Assembly (NCBI RefSeq): GCF_013284035.1
Contig: NZ_CP054141.1
Location: forward strand, 434,001-498,000
From: Flavobacterium sp. M31R6
Lineage (GTDB): Bacteria > Bacteroidota > Bacteroidia > Flavobacteriales > Flavobacteriaceae
Length of the DNA stretch: 64,000 nt
Direction: 5' to 3'
Of this stretch, positions 53,927 through 62,850 are shown piece by piece (position 1 is the stretch's first letter; each line of letters starts with the position of its first letter). The notes beneath the pieces are model-generated. The model ran no database searches. It worked only from the letters and a program-made list of their open reading frames with translations, and was not told the origin of the DNA. Made by a program: the position numbers and the translations under genes.

Positions 53927-54850
53927 TTGAGAGAAAAAAGTAAAAAAACTACAAGCCAAAAGGACAAACAAAACAATTTCTTCTTTTAATTTTGGTTGTG
54001 ATATCTCGATATGGGACGTCGCCATTATTGCCAATGGCGCAAAAGTAAAGACCAATAATTCATTGCTTTTATTGGCTGATAAAACAAAAACTAAAATTCC
54101 AATAAAAAACGAAGCAATTACTTTTTTATAAGAAGACAATAATACTAAAGGTCTGCTAGATAACGTAGTAAACATTGATATTACAAAAAACAAAGCTATT
54201 GTGGCGTAAATAGAAAAAGCTGCATTTTGATAATTATTGGTAAAGTAGTCAAGACTTAAACTGATTTTGCTTTTTTCCAGTAAAAATGCAATACTGTGTA
54301 TCTCAAAAATTAAGGAGCATAAAACAAATAAAATTGATACTGCAAAAAGGGCAATAAAAGGAATAACCCAGTTTCTATAATCTCTGGAAACGTGGAATAT
54401 TACGGATATAAAAACCAAAAGAATATACAAAATACTCCAAAATTGAAATAAAGCCGCTATAAAAATCCACAATGACGCATCAAAAAGTTTCTCTTTTGTT
54501 TCTTTTAAAGTTTGTAAAGAAACAAGTCGCCTAATAGCCAATAAAATAAAAAAATTGGCAAGAATCAGATTTGTGTTATCTAATAAATCTGGGAAAAAAA
54601 GCAAAAATAAAAAATAAAAAAAAGCAGTATAAGTACTGTCTCTACTCAACCCATTGCGTTTTGAAATAAAACTGCTCAGGAAAATAGATCCCAATAAAAT
54701 CAACACTAATCCTGTTTTTTGAAGAATAGAAATAACAGAATTTGTCCAAGTCACATCTTGAATTTGATATAGAAAAAAGAAAACCAGCATTAAAATAATC
54801 ACCAAAGAAAAATTTAATGGTGTAGATTTTTTAAAAACACTTGTTATCAT
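53921..54850 (-). CDS. DUF6427 family membrane protein (309 aa)
   Basis: Inner-membrane protein with about 10 hydrophobic helices spread along its length and no enzyme motif. Family call from its overall sequence and from the recurring neighbourhood with upp, DUF6341 and purD. Function unknown. It overlaps upp tail-to-tail by 6 bases and diverges from the DUF6341 gene. Confidence 0.82.
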   Translation of the reverse strand: MITSVFKKSTPLNFSLVIILMLVFFFLYQIQDVTWTNSVISILQKTGLVLILLGSIFLSSFISKRNGLSRDSTYTAFFYFLFLLFFPDLLDNTNLILANFFILLAIRRLVSLQTLKETKEKLFDASLWIFIAALFQFWSILYILLVFISVIFHVSRDYRNWVIPFIALFAVSILFVLCSLIFEIHSIAFLLEKSKISLSLDYFTNNYQNAAFSIYATIALFFVISMFTTLSSRPLVLLSSYKKVIASFFIGILVFVLSANKSNELLVFTFAPLAIMATSHIEISQPKLKEEIVLFVLLACSFFTFFSQL

Positions 54851-54863
54851 AAGGATATTTTAT

Positions 54864-54871
54864 ACTTTTGT
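54864..54871 (+). promoter_or_regulatory. -7 box of DUF6341 gene
   Basis: TACTTTTG matches TAnnTTTG. It is part of a 13-base string (54859-54871) identical to the upp promoter, and lies about 124 bases before the DUF6341 start, giving a long leader. Confidence 0.5.
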
Positions 54872-54994
54872 GACTGTAAATATAATACTTGTTTAAAAAG
54901 GAATGGGACAAGATTAAAAAAGATTCAATAGAAAATTTGTTTTTTGCCGTTCTAAATTCCAAAACATAAAATAATAAAATAAAAGAGATACATT

Positions 54995-55228
54995 ATGACA
55001 TCATTTTTTGAAGGAATACAATACTTATTTGTAAACATTTTATTCGCTCCTTTAGACTTTTTACGTTCATTAGAGCTAAAAACATGGTTTGGTGCCAATA
55101 CTATCAACTGGATCTTTATGATTATTTGTTCAGTTGCTATAGTTTATTGGATTAAACAATTGAAATTACATAAAGAAAATGGAGAAGAGTTTCAAGACAC
55201 AACAGCTCATTCTTTCTTGGATAAATAA
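54995..55228 (+). CDS. DUF6341 family small membrane protein (77 aa)
   Basis: Small protein with an amphipathic N-terminus (FFEGIQYLFVNILFAPLDFL) and one clear membrane helix (WIFMIICSVAIVYWI), ending in a charged tail. Function unknown. A bidirectional terminator follows, shared with purD. Confidence 0.82.
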   Translation: MTSFFEGIQYLFVNILFAPLDFLRSLELKTWFGANTINWIFMIICSVAIVYWIKQLKLHKENGEEFQDTTAHSFLDK

Positions 55229-55242
55229 ATTCATTATCAAAT

Positions 55243-55296
55243 AAAACAAAAACACGAATTGAACATAATTATAAGTTCAATTCGTGTTTTTTTGTT
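55243..55296. terminator. Bidirectional terminator between DUF6341 gene and purD
   Basis: A near-perfect 20-plus-base stem (ACACGAATTGAAC with its complement, extended by A/T runs) around ATAATTATAA lies between the convergent genes. Confidence 0.93.
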
Positions 55297-55297
55297 T

Positions 55298-56572
55298 TTA
55301 GATTAAATCAAATCCAATGTCTTTTCTGAAATTCATTTTGTCAAAATGCAATTGATTTACATTTTTATACGATTTATCTAAAGCTTCTTGAAAATTATCT
55401 CCATAAGAAGTAATAGCCATTACCCTTCCACCATTACTTACCACATTTCCGTTATCCAATTTGGTTCCTGCATGAAAAACAATAGAATCAGTAACTGTTT
55501 CTAATCCAGTAATTACTTTTCCTTTTTCAAAATCTTCAGGATATCCACCAGAAACAATCATAACTGTAGTCGCACTTCTTTCGTCAACTTCCAGGTTGAA
55601 TTCATCCAACTTTTCATCGGCTACAGCCAAAAACAATTCAACTAAATCCGATTTTAATCTTGGAACAACAACCTCGGTTTCAGGATCTCCCATTCTTACA
55701 TTGTATTCGATAACAATTGGTTCGTTATTGACGTTGATCAGTCCAATAAACACGAACCCTTTATATGGAATTCCGTCTTTTTGAAAACCTTCGATGGTAG
55801 GTTTTACTATGCGTGTTTCTATTTTTTCCATCAAAACAGCATCAACATAAGGAACTGGAGAAACTGCTCCCATCCCGCCTGTGTTCAAACCTGTATCACC
55901 TTCGCCTATGCGTTTGTAATCTTTGGCTGTTGGCAAAATTTTATAGCTTTTTCCGTCTGTCAACACAAAACAGCTCAATTCTATTCCATCAAGAAATTCT
56001 TCGATCACTACTTTCGAACTTGCTGCACCAAACTTTTGGTTTACCAACATATTTCTTAATTCAGATTTTGCTTCCGCCAAATCCTGAATGATTAAAACTC
56101 CTTTTCCTGCAGCCAAACCATCTGCTTTCAATACATACGGAGGTTGCAATGTTTCTAGAAACTTACATCCTTTTTCAACAGTTGCGGCAGTAAAACTATC
56201 ATAAGCTGCTGTTGGAATTTTGTGTTTCATCAAAAATTCTTTGGCAAACTCTTTGCTTCCTTCTAATGTTGCCCCAATTTTTGAAGGCCCAATTACCGGA
56301 ATATTCTTTAACTCTTGATCATTTAGGAAAAAATCATAAATCCCTTTTACTAAAGGATCTTCGGGCCCAACAACTACCATTTCTATATTTTCCTTGATTA
56401 CCAATGCTTTTATGGCGTCAAAATCAGTAGCACTGATATCAATGTTTTTTGCAATTTGAGCAGTTCCAGCGTTTCCTGGGGCTACAAAAAGGGTGTCACA
56501 AAGTGGACTTTGAATCATTTTCCAAGCAAAAGCATGTTCTCTTCCTCCTGATCCTAATAGTAAAATATTCAT
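55298..56572 (-). CDS. purD: Phosphoribosylamine--glycine ligase
   Basis: Second step of purine synthesis: joins phosphoribosylamine with glycine using ATP. N-terminal MNILLLGSGGREHAFAWK and the ATP-grasp blocks KADGLAAGKGV, LSCFVLTDG and EYNVRMGDPETE are present. The start at 56570-56572 gives 424 aa, the normal length; a longer reading adds a 7-residue TTG-initiated leader. It has its own -7 box. Confidence 0.97.
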   Translation of the reverse strand: MNILLLGSGGREHAFAWKMIQSPLCDTLFVAPGNAGTAQIAKNIDISATDFDAIKALVIKENIEMVVVGPEDPLVKGIYDFFLNDQELKNIPVIGPSKIGATLEGSKEFAKEFLMKHKIPTAAYDSFTAATVEKGCKFLETLQPPYVLKADGLAAGKGVLIIQDLAEAKSELRNMLVNQKFGAASSKVVIEEFLDGIELSCFVLTDGKSYKILPTAKDYKRIGEGDTGLNTGGMGAVSPVPYVDAVLMEKIETRIVKPTIEGFQKDGIPYKGFVFIGLINVNNEPIVIEYNVRMGDPETEVVVPRLKSDLVELFLAVADEKLDEFNLEVDERSATTVMIVSGGYPEDFEKGKVITGLETVTDSIVFHAGTKLDNGNVVSNGGRVMAITSYGDNFQEALDKSYKNVNQLHFDKMNFRKDIGFDLI

Positions 56573-56615
56573 GATGTAGTTATTTAGTTGCATTGCTGTC
56601 TTTTGACAGATGGTG

Positions 56616-56623
56616 CAAAAATA
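56616..56623 (-). promoter_or_regulatory. -7 box of purD
   Basis: The minus strand reads TATTTTTG, matching TAnnTTTG, 44 bases before the purD start. Confidence 0.5.
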
Positions 56624-56697
56624 ATTGCTTTTGAACGTAAAAAATAATTATATGTCAAAAAGTTGTAACTAAATCATCAATAGTTGTGGCTAAACAT

Positions 56698-56705
56698 TAT
56701 TTTTG
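56698..56705 (+). promoter_or_regulatory. -7 box of CapK-like operon
   Basis: TATTTTTG matches TAnnTTTG, 18 bases before the chosen ATG. A start at 56684 would fall upstream of it and is therefore rejected. Confidence 0.55.
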
Positions 56706-56722
56706 ACAAAATTTCTCTTCCG

Positions 56723-58045
56723 ATGTTCAAAATATTCGACTTAACACTTCAAATAAACGGTTTTCCAATGAAGGAAGCCAAGTCTGAATTGCAAAAAATA
56801 ATTGCCATTCCAGAGGAAGAATACGGTCAATTCATTGAACAAAAAAAATTGGAAATTGTCAATTTTCATTTAAAAAATAATTCCTCCTATCAAAAACTTG
56901 TTGATAAATCCTCTTTCAATAATTGGAATGATTTGCCTATAATGACCAAGAAAAACTTTCAAAAACCCTTAATAGAAAGGCTTTCAAATGGGTTTTCTTT
57001 AAATAATGTCTATATCAATAAAACATCTGGTTCAAGCGGTGATCCGTTTATTTTTGCCAAAGACAAATTTTCGCACGCCTTAACCTGGGCAAACATCATC
57101 AATCGTTTTGGTTGGCACGGGATTGATTTTAATACATCTTATCAAGCTCGTTTTTACGGAATTCCATTAGATTTTATTGGGAACCGAAAAGAAAGATTCA
57201 AAGATTTTTTAAGTCACCGGTATCGATTTCCAATATTCAATTTATCCGATAAAATTTTAGAGCGATTTTTAAATGATTTTAAAACCAAAAAAATCGACTA
57301 CATCAATGGTTATACGAGTTCAATTGTTTTATTTGCCAAATTTTTACAACAAAAAAACATTGTTTTAAAAGCTATTTGTCCGACTTTGACAGTTTGTGTA
57401 GTAACTTCTGAAATGCTTTTTGACGAAGACAAAATCCTGTTAGAAAAACAATTTGGCATTCCAATTGTCAATGAATATGGAGCTTCGGAACTGGATTTGA
57501 TTGCTTTTCAAAATCCTAAAGGAGAATGGCAAGTCAATTCGGAAACGCTATTTGTGGAAATTTTGGACGAAAACAACACTGTTTTGCCTTACGGAAAAGA
57601 AGGTCGTGTCGTCATAACTTCTTTGTACAACAAAGCACATCCATTTATCCGATACGATATTGGCGACATTGGGATATTGGACGAAAAAAGCACTTTGAAA
57701 AAACCCATTCTCAAAAAATTAATTGGCAGAACCAATGATGTTGCTATTCTGCCAAGCGGTAAAAAATCGCCTGGATTGACTTTTTATTACGTAACCAAAA
57801 GTATAATAGAAGACGACGGCAATGTAAAAGAATTTGTTATCAAACAAACTAAAATCGATACTTTTGACATTGAATATGTTAGCAGAATCGAATTGAATTT
57901 GGAACAAATTCAAAAAATTGAAGCCGCAATTGCGTTATATTTGGAAAAAGGGCTCGTTTTTACATTCATTAGAAAAGAAAAACTGGAGCGAAGCAAAAGT
58001 GGGAAATTGAAACAGTTTGTTTCGTTAATTAAAGAAATAGCATAA
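56723..58045 (+). CDS. CapK-like adenylate-forming protein (phenylacetate-CoA ligase family, 440 aa)
   Basis: ANL-superfamily protein of the CapK/PaaK-like branch found in polysaccharide loci. The ATP-binding loop is TSGSSGDPF near residue 100; YGASE and the later RYDIGDIG block are also seen, with K/R-rich C-terminal lid (RSKSGKLKQF). In such loci these proteins probably activate a carboxylic acid for glycan or protein modification; the substrate is unknown. It overlaps wecB by one base (TAATG), so four genes are translated as a chain. Confidence 0.88.
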   Translation: MFKIFDLTLQINGFPMKEAKSELQKIIAIPEEEYGQFIEQKKLEIVNFHLKNNSSYQKLVDKSSFNNWNDLPIMTKKNFQKPLIERLSNGFSLNNVYINKTSGSSGDPFIFAKDKFSHALTWANIINRFGWHGIDFNTSYQARFYGIPLDFIGNRKERFKDFLSHRYRFPIFNLSDKILERFLNDFKTKKIDYINGYTSSIVLFAKFLQQKNIVLKAICPTLTVCVVTSEMLFDEDKILLEKQFGIPIVNEYGASELDLIAFQNPKGEWQVNSETLFVEILDENNTVLPYGKEGRVVITSLYNKAHPFIRYDIGDIGILDEKSTLKKPILKKLIGRTNDVAILPSGKKSPGLTFYYVTKSIIEDDGNVKEFVIKQTKIDTFDIEYVSRIELNLEQIQKIEAAIALYLEKGLVFTFIRKEKLERSKSGKLKQFVSLIKEIA

Positions 58046-59130
58046 TGAAAATCACCATAGTCGCAGGCGCGAGACCCAATTTTATCAAAATTGCACCCAT
58101 TATCAAAGCAATTGAAAAAAAGCAGAATGTAGGGGCAAACGTTTCTTATCGATTGGTACATACCGGTCAACATTATGATAAAAACCTAAGCGATACTTTT
58201 TTTGAAGAATTAAATATTCCTAAACCCAACAGTAATTTAGAGGTGAAAAGTGGTTCGCAAGCAGAACAAACCGGTGCCATAATGGTAGCTTTTGAAAAAG
58301 AATTATTGCAAAATCCTTGTGATTTAGTTTTAGTGGTTGGCGATGTAAATTCGACAATGGCTTGCGCTATTGTAGCCAAAAAACAAAACATAAAAGTCGC
58401 TCACGTCGAAGCGGGAATTCGCTCAGGTGATATGACAATGCCTGAAGAAATCAATCGAATCGTTACCGACAGCATCACCGATTATTTCTTTACCACTTCA
58501 ACCTCAGCATCCGAAAACTTATTAAAATACGGTGTTGATGAAACCAATATTCACTTTGTGGGCAACGTAATGATTGATACTTTATATCAAAATTTAAACA
58601 AAATTTCCGCACCACTTTTTTGGGATAAATTCCAATTGGAAAATGGAAACTATATCATTCTTACCCTACATCGCCCATCAAATGTGGATGAAGAACAATC
58701 TTTAATTCAATTACTCCAAGGCATTGATAAAATGGCTGATGACAAAAAAGTAATTTTTCCCATTCACCCAAGAACAAAAGCTATTTTGGGAGAAACAAAT
58801 TTGAAATTGAAAAACATTCTTTTTGTCGAGCCGCAAGGTTATCTAAATTTTATGTATCTCATCAAAAATAGTTTTGCCGTTATTACTGATTCTGGTGGAA
58901 TTTCGGAAGAAACTACCGTTATGGGAATTCCTTGTTTTACGATGCGAAACAACACCGAAAGACCCGAAACACAAAGCATTGGAACCAATACTTTAGTAGG
59001 GACTTCAATCGAAAATTTGAAAGACCTATTTGGAGAATTTCTTGAAAATGGAAGAAAAAAAGCTGGAATTCCAGAACTTTGGGACGGAAAAGCCTCTGAA
59101 AGAATAATTGACATCCTGCTTCAAAAATAA
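58045..59130 (+). CDS. wecB: UDP-N-acetylglucosamine 2-epimerase (non-hydrolysing)
   Basis: Interconverts UDP-GlcNAc and UDP-ManNAc for surface polysaccharides. N-terminal VAGARPNFIKIAPI, the HTGQHYD and HVEAGIRSGDMTMPEEINR blocks and the ITDSGGISEE motif are diagnostic. Length of 361 aa is normal. It overlaps the genes on both sides by one base (TAATG). Confidence 0.95.
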   Translation: MKITIVAGARPNFIKIAPIIKAIEKKQNVGANVSYRLVHTGQHYDKNLSDTFFEELNIPKPNSNLEVKSGSQAEQTGAIMVAFEKELLQNPCDLVLVVGDVNSTMACAIVAKKQNIKVAHVEAGIRSGDMTMPEEINRIVTDSITDYFFTTSTSASENLLKYGVDETNIHFVGNVMIDTLYQNLNKISAPLFWDKFQLENGNYIILTLHRPSNVDEEQSLIQLLQGIDKMADDKKVIFPIHPRTKAILGETNLKLKNILFVEPQGYLNFMYLIKNSFAVITDSGGISEETTVMGIPCFTMRNNTERPETQSIGTNTLVGTSIENLKDLFGEFLENGRKKAGIPELWDGKASERIIDILLQK

Positions 59131-60314
59131 TGGAAGAAATCCTCATCATATCGAATTATTATCCACCCGAAAAAGGGGCTGCCGCCAATAGAATTGAGCA
59201 ATTGGCGCTTAAGTTAAATCAAAACAATTACAAAGTTTCCGTTCTTTGTCCGCTGGGAAATTACCCAAAAGGGGAATTATTTCCTGAATACAAAGGAAAA
59301 TTTTCGGTAACGGAAAATCTTCAGAATATTACCGTAAAACGGCTTTGGATCTATCCGAGTGTTAGTAAAAACATCTTCAAAAGAACGCTTTCGGTTTTGT
59401 CGTTTTCTACTATGCTTTTTTTCTATTTATTGTTCAAAAAAACACCACATAAAGTTGTCGTTCAATCGCCTCCTTTATTATTGTCGTTTGTCTCAGTTTT
59501 GATACTTTCGCTAATGCGAAAAAAGATAATCCTGAACGTTTCTGATTTATGGCCTTTGGCAGCTATTGAATTGAAAGCACTGAAAAAAGGAAGTTTTTCA
59601 CATAAAGTCTCTTTATTTTTTGAACGATTTATATATTCAAAAGCAACTTTAATATTCGGTCAATCTAACGAAATTATCACTCACATTCATTCTTTTTTTC
59701 CAGAAAAAAAATGTCATTTGTACCGCAATTTTCCCGAACATCAAACTACGGAAATGCATTTTACAACCAATAAAAATGAGCCCATAAAAATATTTTATGC
59801 TGGACTGTTGGGCTTAGCACAAGGTGTTTTCGAATTATGCCAAAAAATTGAATTGCAAGATGTCAACATCGAATTGCACATTTTTGGCGATGGTGCAGAA
59901 AAAACACAAATCGAGGATCTAATCAAACAAAATCCTGAGAAAAAAATCTTCTTCCATGGAATGTTGGAGCGCAATATTCTACATGAGAAACTCCAAACTT
60001 TTGATATTGCTATTGTTCCGTTGAAAACAAGAATTTATGGCTCTGTTCCTTCAAAGATATTCGAATATGGGGCATTGGGCTTTCCTGTGCTTTATTTTGG
60101 TGGTGGTGAAGGAGAAGCGATCGTGAAAGAAAATAATTTAGGTTGGGTTGCCCAGGTTGGAAATTTTGAAAGTTTAAATACTGCTTTAATCGAAATCTCA
60201 AAAACAGGGAAAGAACCCATTCAAATGTTAAAAAAACAAGTTTTTGATTATGCCGAAAATCATTTTAATCTCGATTTTCAAATTAAAAATTTAATCAATA
60301 AGGAGGTGTTTTAA
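59130..60314 (+). CDS. Glycosyltransferase family 4 (WbuB-like, 394 aa)
   Basis: GT-B fold sugar transferase. The N-terminal acceptor domain begins with SNYYPPEKGAAANRIEQLA, and the C-terminal domain has FYAGLLGLAQGV, FFHGMLER and the E-x7-E-type nucleotide-sugar site (YGSVPSKIFEYGALGFPVLY, read here as SKIFEYGALGFPVL). Donor and acceptor sugars are unknown. It overlaps wecB by one base at its start and the convergent glycosyl-phosphotransferase gene by 4 bases at its end. Confidence 0.92.
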   Translation: MEEILIISNYYPPEKGAAANRIEQLALKLNQNNYKVSVLCPLGNYPKGELFPEYKGKFSVTENLQNITVKRLWIYPSVSKNIFKRTLSVLSFSTMLFFYLLFKKTPHKVVVQSPPLLLSFVSVLILSLMRKKIILNVSDLWPLAAIELKALKKGSFSHKVSLFFERFIYSKATLIFGQSNEIITHIHSFFPEKKCHLYRNFPEHQTTEMHFTTNKNEPIKIFYAGLLGLAQGVFELCQKIELQDVNIELHIFGDGAEKTQIEDLIKQNPEKKIFFHGMLERNILHEKLQTFDIAIVPLKTRIYGSVPSKIFEYGALGFPVLYFGGGEGEAIVKENNLGWVAQVGNFESLNTALIEISKTGKEPIQMLKKQVFDYAENHFNLDFQIKNLINKEVF

Positions 60315-61663
60315 TATGCTTTTTTATCACCTTTTAAAGTATTATAAATGGTGTTGAAAATGATTTTAAAATCCAACAAAAGGGACCATTTTTCTATATA
60401 AAAAATATCATACCTCACCCTGTTTATAATATCGTTGTCTGTTTCAACTTCTCCACGAAACCCTTTGGTTTGTGCCAAGCCCGTTATGCCTGGTTTTATA
60501 AAATGACGCACCATAAATTTATCAATACGCTCTGCATACATATTGGTATGGCTTACCATGTGCGGCCTTGGCCCAACTACAGACATATCTCCCAATAAAA
60601 CATTGAAAAATTGCGGCAATTCATCCATACTTGTTTTTCGGATAAACTTACCAACTTTTGTGATTCTTGCATCATTTTTAGAGACTTGTTCAATATCTGC
60701 CAACTCATTTATTTCCATAGATCGAAACTTAAAACAATTAAATTCCCTGCTATTCAAACCATTTCTTTTTTGAACAAAAAATAATGGCCCTTTGGAATCT
60801 ATTTTAATAATAATGGCCAAAATGGGTGTCAACCATGATAATATACCCAATATGATTATCGTTGAAAAAACAACATCAAAAATGCGTTTGATGATTTTAT
60901 GTAAGGATTCGTCAAGCGAAATTGTTCTTTGCGAAATTACTGGAATGTAATCATAATATTCGAAAACTGAATTTAAAGAAAGTAATTGCTTTTGATTTGG
61001 AATAAACTTAAGTGTTTTCAAATTATTATCTGCAAAAAATATAAAATCTTCTATTTGTTTACTTAACAAATCAGTCATAGAACAGTAAATTTCGTCGATT
61101 TTATTGTCTAAAATAAATTGGAAACATTCCTCAAGATATTCTGATTTATGGCTTTCTAAATCAAAAACTTTTATCAATTTATATCCATAATCTGGATTTT
61201 CCTCAAAAAATTGCTGCAAAGGATTAGTGCTTTTTTCCTTGCCTACAAGAACCACTGTTCTAAAATTACCACCAAATATAATTCGGTACTTTCTTAAAAA
61301 AAAATAAATAAATAATTTAAAACCAAGAACCAGCGCTACCGATCCTATAGTGAATAATAGTATTGTAGACAAACTATATCTTTCTGGGTAAAAATAAGCA
61401 AGGGCTAGACAACACGTTGTGAAAGCGACAGCTTGCTTCAAAGTGCAGTTCAAAATAGCAATTACTTTAGTGTATCTATAGACCTCGTAAAAACCTAAAT
61501 TGGCAGCAATAATAAACCACGCACAACTAATAAAAAGAGCGTAAAAATCTTGAAAAACTGGAATACCGGAAAAATGTGCAGCAAGGAAATTGATAATTAT
61601 CAAGTCCAAAATGCGCGAAAAGGGTCTGATGTAACCTGAATATCTTCCTGTTTTAGCTTTCAC
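60311..61663 (-). CDS. Polyprenyl glycosylphosphotransferase (WcaJ/undecaprenyl-phosphate glucose transferase-like, 450 aa)
   Basis: Starts polysaccharide synthesis by moving a sugar-1-phosphate onto undecaprenyl phosphate. Four or five N-terminal membrane helices, a CoA-binding-like middle domain, then the catalytic C-terminal domain: KRIFDVVFSTIIILGILSW helix, KFRSM, DELPQFFNVLLGDMSVVGPR and GLAQTKGFRGE. It is transcribed opposite to the upstream gene block and overlaps the epimerase gene by one base. Confidence 0.93.
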   Translation of the reverse strand: MKAKTGRYSGYIRPFSRILDLIIINFLAAHFSGIPVFQDFYALFISCAWFIIAANLGFYEVYRYTKVIAILNCTLKQAVAFTTCCLALAYFYPERYSLSTILLFTIGSVALVLGFKLFIYFFLRKYRIIFGGNFRTVVLVGKEKSTNPLQQFFEENPDYGYKLIKVFDLESHKSEYLEECFQFILDNKIDEIYCSMTDLLSKQIEDFIFFADNNLKTLKFIPNQKQLLSLNSVFEYYDYIPVISQRTISLDESLHKIIKRIFDVVFSTIIILGILSWLTPILAIIIKIDSKGPLFFVQKRNGLNSREFNCFKFRSMEINELADIEQVSKNDARITKVGKFIRKTSMDELPQFFNVLLGDMSVVGPRPHMVSHTNMYAERIDKFMVRHFIKPGITGLAQTKGFRGEVETDNDIINRVRYDIFYIEKWSLLLDFKIIFNTIYNTLKGDKKAY

Positions 61664-62646
61664 TAATTGATATACTTAGAAAAATCTTTATGTTCCTCTT
61701 TCGATAATTCTTCTTTGGATAATGATTTGAAATAATCATACGTAATTTTCATTCCTTCGGCACGATTTACTTTGGCTTCCCACCCAAGTAATTCTTTCGC
61801 TTTGGTGATATCGGGTTGACGTTGCAAAGGATCGTTTATTGGCAATGGATGATAAACTACTTTTTGATTCGTCCCAGTTAATTTTATAATCTCCTCTGCA
61901 AAATCTTTGATGGTGATTTCATCTGGATTACCAATGTTTACCGGATATACATAATCTGAATGCAATAGTCTAAAAATTCCCTCTACTTGGTCGTCCACAA
62001 AACAAAATGAACGGGTTTGCATTCCGTCTCCAAAAATAGTTAAATCTTCTCCACGAATGGCTTGTCCAATAAACGCAGGAATAACTCGCCCATCATTGAG
62101 TCGCATTCTTGGTCCGTACGTATTGAAAATTCGAACAATTCTGGTTTCTACTCCATGAAAGGTATGATACGCCATCGTGATCGATTCCTGAAAACGTTTG
62201 GCTTCGTCATACACCCCTCTTGGCCCAATTGTATTTACGTTTCCGTAATATTCTTCAGTCTGAGGGTGAACTAGAGGATCTCCATAAACCTCGGATGTAG
62301 AAGCTATAAGAATCCTTGCTTTTTTTACTCTTGCCAGGCCTAATAAATTATGTGTTCCCAACGAACCCACTTTCAAAGTTTGAATTGGAATTTTAAGATA
62401 GTCTATAGGACTTGCAGGCGAAGCAAAATGCAAGATATAATCTATCTTTCCCGGAACATGTACAAACTTGGTAATGTCATGGTGGTAAAATTCAAAATGC
62501 TCTAATTTGAACAAATGCTCTATATTTTTTAAATCACCCGTGATGAGATTATCCATTCCTATTACATGATAACCTTCTTTGATAAAACGATCACATAAAT
62601 GAGATCCCAAAAATCCTGCCGCTCCGGTGATAAGTATTCTTTTCAT
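61663..62646 (-). CDS. UDP-glucuronate decarboxylase (UDP-xylose synthase, SDR family)
   Basis: NAD-dependent short-chain dehydrogenase forming UDP-xylose from UDP-glucuronate for surface glycans. NAD motif [15 protein letters not shown] at the start; catalytic TSEVYGDP and YDEAKRFQE (Tyr-x-x-x-Lys). At 327 aa it has family length. A dTDP-glucose dehydratase is the less likely alternative. It is the first gene of the minus-strand pair. Confidence 0.92.
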   Translation of the reverse strand: MKRILITGAAGFLGSHLCDRFIKEGYHVIGMDNLITGDLKNIEHLFKLEHFEFYHHDITKFVHVPGKIDYILHFASPASPIDYLKIPIQTLKVGSLGTHNLLGLARVKKARILIASTSEVYGDPLVHPQTEEYYGNVNTIGPRGVYDEAKRFQESITMAYHTFHGVETRIVRIFNTYGPRMRLNDGRVIPAFIGQAIRGEDLTIFGDGMQTRSFCFVDDQVEGIFRLLHSDYVYPVNIGNPDEITIKDFAEEIIKLTGTNQKVVYHPLPINDPLQRQPDITKAKELLGWEAKVNRAEGMKITYDYFKSLSKEELSKEEHKDFSKYIN

Positions 62647-62686
62647 AGTTGATATATACTACTGTAATTAACTTTTGTAATACGCA

Positions 62687-62694
62687 CAAATGTA
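62687..62694 (-). promoter_or_regulatory. -7 box of UDP-glucuronate decarboxylase gene
   Basis: The minus strand reads TACATTTG, matching TAnnTTTG, 41 bases before the ATG. Confidence 0.5.
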
Positions 62695-62822
62695 CTAAAA
62701 TATTTTACCTTTTGATTTACTGATAAATGATTAAGCACTAAACATTTTGTCATCAAATCATGTTTAATTAATGCCAAAACCACACTCTCGATCAAAAAAA
62801 TTATAGTTAGTCAACTTTAAAC

Positions 62823-62830
62823 TATTTTTG
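62823..62830 (+). promoter_or_regulatory. -7 box of GT4 gene at 62851
   Basis: TATTTTTG matches TAnnTTTG, 21 bases before the TTG start. The rest of the 204-base divergent gap shows no further structure I can name. Confidence 0.5.
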
Positions 62831-62850
62831 TTCCAATAAAATTAGCAATT

